In this document: positions 60,201-64,000 of the stretch, piece after piece
Layout of the letters: every line of letters begins with the position of its first letter
Numbering within the stretch: the first letter of the stretch is position 1
Source of the DNA: Rhytidiadelphus loreus
Taxonomy: Eukaryota > Streptophyta > Bryopsida > Hypnales > Hylocomiaceae
Assembly (NCBI GenBank): GCA_947034895.1
Contig: OX344761.1
Span: 84,016,447-84,080,446, forward strand
Length of the DNA stretch: 64,000 nt
Direction: 5' to 3'
Made by a program: the position numbers and the translations under genes
The notes under the pieces: model-generated
Told to the model about the DNA's origin: nothing
Databases searched by the model: none
The model's input: only the letters and a program-made list of their open reading frames with translations

Positions 60201-60950
60201 AACTCAGAGAGAATAATGCATGAGCTTTTGTAGAAATCATACATGATAAGTCATTACATAATTATGAAGCTTGTGCACTAAGGTAATACAAAAGTAGAAT
60301 GGCAAGGGATGTTATTGCCATAAGGAGGTTGCACTTTCACTTTGCAGGACATAAACTCCTCCATTGCTGGATCTGTGACCACCATGCTCAGACAATAGAA
60401 GAGTGGAATAGAAGGGCTGTATTACACTACAACAACCTATATCACGGAAAACAACGTGTCTCTCCTTATCAAATGAGTGTCTGCATCTAAACAGAACTGG
60501 GTTCCGTCGTCGTCAAGGTTATGTGTTAAAAAATTGCTCTCACTTTGGTTAGTGTAAGGTAACTACACCTAAAATCGCACTAATAAGCAAAAGCAATTCA
60601 GCATGGTTGCCATTATTATGCTGAATTTTTTTTTGGTGGGATCTTATTATATTGAATTTTTAGATTCTCTAAGAATGCATTTTTTGGACACCATACAAAT
60701 AAACTAGGAATTTTCAAAGTGCTGAAAACAGGGTTTAGGGTTACCAACCATAGACTCTCATGAATAGTGGAAGTACGTTTTAGGCAAGAATCTAGCCTAT
60801 GCGGTGTTAGGAAGCGTGCGATTTGAGGTGTAGTTACCTTCTTGTAGAGTTTTTTAGCAATTGCCTTATAGGCAATACATATCAACGTTTTTTTTGTTTT
60901 TTTTCTTGAAACAATATTTGCCGTAAGCCTTCATAGCATTGAAACAATGT
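57221..60950. other. AT-rich intergenic DNA, no gene seen
   Basis: Short frames only. A phrase aaggtaggagg(c/t)t occurs at 54355, 58180 and 58611 and resembles the family A terminus, so degenerate ends of that family may be scattered here. The frame at 60299-60490 (+) is short and unrecognised. An 18-G run is at 59726-59743. Confidence 0.45.
59726..59743 (+). repeat. Homopolymer of 18 G
   Basis: Eighteen uninterrupted G residues in an otherwise AT-rich region. Such runs can form G-quadruplexes and are frequent sequencing or assembly error sites, so the exact length is uncertain. Confidence 0.9.
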
Positions 60951-61589
60951 GAGGTAGTATGCTCTAAAAGTGACCATTTAATCCTTTAGCGCTCCGACAT
61001 CTATATTTTGGACGGTGAACAAGAGGGCTTTGAGGTGCTCTTTTGTCCAACTAACTTTTCATTCATCCAATGTAACACTTGAATCTTGAAAAGACAACCT
61101 TCCTTAATGATCAATTTCATGAAATTGCGGTAAATGATATTTTTGTAGAAAGATGAAAGCAAAAATGCATCAAAATTAGAAAAAGGATTGAGGCGTTAAG
61201 TGGTTAAGAGTTGGATCACCTTTTCCATAGGCTTCCATGGATAGAATTAAATTTTGATCATTTTTCAACGAAAGAAAAATAGATGTGGAACCTAACACAA
61301 GTGGTTTTGTATTTTTCCAAGAATTTTTGAATTACTAATAAATTTCAAAGATTCAAGGCATAGACCACCTATTTGTGACCATAGGTCTCCCAAAATTCAT
61401 CCACTTGCAACTTGTAAAGAGATGTGTAGAAATCAAAGGTAACGATTGGCTCTTACAATAGAAAAATAATTTTTCCTCGATGCATTCAATTGCTATAGTG
61501 GTCCATTTAAGGATCACCCCATCTCCATTCTTCACCCCAAAGTAGGGGCGGTTTGAAGAAGATGGGCACTTTTAGAGCATACTACCTTA
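60951..61589. mobile_element. Non-autonomous TIR element, long copy (family A)
   Basis: The left end gaggtagtatgctctaaaag is mirrored at the right end (cttttagagcatactacctt). It is about 639 bp and matches the 22.7-kb copy except for about 220 extra bases near the left end. The - strand frame (61353-61535, MKNGDGVILKW...) is conserved with the other copy but matches no protein family I know, so coding is doubtful. Confidence 0.75.
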
Positions 61590-64000
61590 TGTAATTTGTG
61601 AGTTAAATTGTCAAAGTGAGCACAAGGAAGATTTTTATCCAATTTTACGTATTCTTCCGCTCATTTACTCTTTCCAAGGTCCAATACATTTTGTCCACAC
61701 TAACATTTAGATTTCAAGATGCAATCCATTTTTGAGCTCTCTGATACAAGAATCTAATAGTGTCACTTGGACTGAGGGCTGCTTTACACGTAGAGGCTCA
61801 GCCAATTTTTCCTGAGGCCAATTGCACAAAATTTCAGCCCCTTTTAGGATTGGAGGTTGTCCTCAAGTACTCATTAGAATAAGTACTCCTACTATTTCAA
61901 TGTAAACATTGTACTGTTGTAGATCATTTGCTTCTTCATTGATGTGGCTTCCTTGCGAGTCTTATAGATCTCTGATTCGGATGATTTTGGCTCTAATCTT
62001 TTGATCATAAGTTATTGTTTTTTGTTTCCACTTTGTTGGTGCAAGGCAAGTGCTTTTGATAGTGGCAATTAGATTTTTTTTTTGAGTTGCTATCTATCTA
62101 TAAGCTAGCCAACCTCATTCCGACCACTTAAGCAATTTAGCATAGTTCCAGTATGCATTTGGCGAGGAGAAAAATCCCCCTGGTAGAGAAATAGATTTGA
62201 GGAGGGTTCCAAAATTTAATTTCCTTTTTTCTCCTCCAAAACAAAATATTTATGAATTTTTTTCATAAAGATTCCCTTCAATCCATTCTTGTTATATAGG
62301 TACCGCATTTCCAACCATAGGCTGATTACAAAATTGATCATGCTTCAAAGTAGGTGATAATTGTGGTTTCAAATGTACATCTTGTGATCATTGTATGAAC
62401 TCAATGTACACCTCCCCGACATTTGTGTTGCATGAGCTATAACCTAACCATGTGAGCTATCACAAGTAATTGGAAACAAAGTAGTCTAACTACCAAAAAT
62501 AGGTTGTGGTTAGAAAGAGGTTGGCTACCTCATGTGTTTCTTCTTGGCTTAGGATGAATAGAGAACGAATTGAGTGAGAAAGACTTGTATTAGGAGAGTA
62601 CCATCAATTAGAACACAACACCAAAACAAAAAGAAGCTCAAGCATTGAAGTATAGGTCTACTTTTAAAGCATTTTATAGGTTCCAAGCCCAAGGGGTAGG
62701 AGTCTCTTGATTTTTAGAAGCTTCATCTATGAATATGAAGGTAAACTAGCCCATTACTATTCACTTCGCAATTCCGTCAGTAGACCAACCCAATTCCGTC
62801 ACCTAACTTTGGGCCCAATTCCATCCAAAAAACATCCAAATCCATTATTTTTATAACAAAAATTAAAGCATTCTTTGACAAAATCAAATTTTTTATGACA
62901 ATGAGGGGTACTGTGTCACTTCATTAATAGAGAATACTTAATATTTGACTTGGGCAGTTATGGGTTGGTTAGGGAACGTTTATGATTCTAGTCTATGGGC
63001 GGTTATGAAATTTTAGGGGTTATTTTGATTGCGAATTGCGTCAACTCCAAACATTGGTAGAAATTTGGTCTTTTATAATTACTCTTGTCTAGAATAACTC
63101 GTCCAAAATAATTTGTTTTTGCAAAAATAGGTTGTTTTAGAACAGCTAGAGTTGTTTGTGACTAGTTGCATAAGACCAAATCTCTACTAATGAAATCGAG
63201 TTGGACCGGGCCTTACATCTCAAGTAATTATACTTGTCAATTTCAATTTACACTGAAAGAAATTTGTTGCATTGAAAATTGATAATGTAATTGCATGTAA
63301 TTGTGAACACTGATTCCTACAACTTCTTGTTTGAGGTGATGTTGCTTTACGACTTTCATATGACCTTCTTATAAACTTGATATTGATTGAATTTTTTATA
63401 CCTTTGTAATAGATTCATGCAATATTTTAAAACTTTTTATACTTTTAGGCTTAAAATTTTTTGTTTTTAAAATTTTCCATCAAAATTACATGAAGTTAAT
63501 ATGAAATTTACATCAAATGTAGCATTGAATTTTATACAATGATGATAAGGAGTCTCTTTCCTAATGTATAATTGGATTAATTAATTTCACCCTTTTTCTA
63601 GAAGCATCATCATATAGGAATGCAATGTGCCAAAGGTCAATATTTCAAGGTGGAGAATTTTTTTAAGGTTTTTATCCTTGAATGCAAGAACAATAGATAA
63701 TAAGATTTATTTTTGAAAAGTTTTAATGAATAATTGAAATTCTACCTAAATATCTATATCATTGATGACCTTTTAGAACATTTTTTATTTATTGATATAT
63801 TATATGAATTCTTCCTCAATTGAATATTAATAAAACAAAGCACATTTTCAAAACATTCGTCACCCACCCAATGAACAAATAAGCACCTACTTTTGAACAC
63901 AAAATTAGACATTCTTGCACTCGGAGGGTGCGACATTAAAACACACTTCAATTCCTACTTCAAAAAATTCATAACTAGGATAGGATGTATATAAAGTGAC
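61590..64000. other. AT-rich intergenic DNA, no gene seen
   Basis: No supported coding region, RNA gene or complete mobile element. The sequence is uniformly AT-rich with scattered short homopolymers. Confidence 0.5.

Noticed and set aside
1..64000. CRISPR arrays, bacterial operons, rRNA or tRNA genes
   Set aside because: I saw no regularly spaced identical repeats with spacers, no Shine-Dalgarno-led gene chains and no convincing tRNA B-box with a cloverleaf. A tRNA scan was not possible here, so single tRNAs could be missed.

Overview
This is nuclear DNA of a land plant. Every gene I can reconstruct is a spliced eukaryotic gene whose closest relatives, from memory, are plant proteins: a NAK/AAK1-type kinase, Bax inhibitor-1, a two-pore K+ channel with EF hands, a QUA3-type Golgi pectin methyltransferase, plastid FAD synthetase (RibF) and GDP-L-galactose phosphorylase (VTC2/GGP). 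There are no operons, phage, plasmid or CRISPR features. Exons are moderately GC-rich and sit in very AT-rich intergenic DNA full of short inverted-repeat transposons. The protein sequences differ from the angiosperm forms I remember, which fits a bryophyte, lycophyte or fern, but the species cannot be fixed from the window.

Layout: 1-12 kb is repeat-rich, with one decayed gene at 2.1-3.9 kb that looks like a beta-class DNA amino-methyltransferase-like fold, several palindromic elements, and a nearly perfect 495-bp foldback at 11.5-12.0 kb. The + strand then carries the NAK kinase (12.5-17.2 kb) and Bax inhibitor-1 (18.4-20.5 kb). On the - strand follow TPK (23.9-26.9 kb), QUA3 (31.0-35.8 kb), RibF (42.1-43.8 kb, 5' end unresolved) and VTC2 (47.6-50.0 kb, with a conserved upstream reading frame in its leader). 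From 52 to 64 kb I see only AT-rich DNA and non-autonomous TIR elements.

The genes are unrelated housekeeping functions (endocytic kinase, ER cell-death suppressor, vacuolar K+ channel, pectin methylation, FAD synthesis, ascorbate synthesis), each with its own promoter, and they do not form a system. I joined exons by hand and required reading-frame continuity plus family similarity. Five gene models close perfectly (702, 250, 445, 590 and 456 aa); RibF closes from its second exon on.

The most interesting observations are: (1) a VTC2 upstream frame with a possible ACG start that overlaps the main start and stops in exon 2; (2) four GC-AG introns among 28, far above what I would expect; (3) the methyltransferase-like pseudogene; (4) a set of foldback and TIR elements, one with a clean 9-bp target duplication; (5) repeated imperfect local duplications confined to gene flanks and introns.
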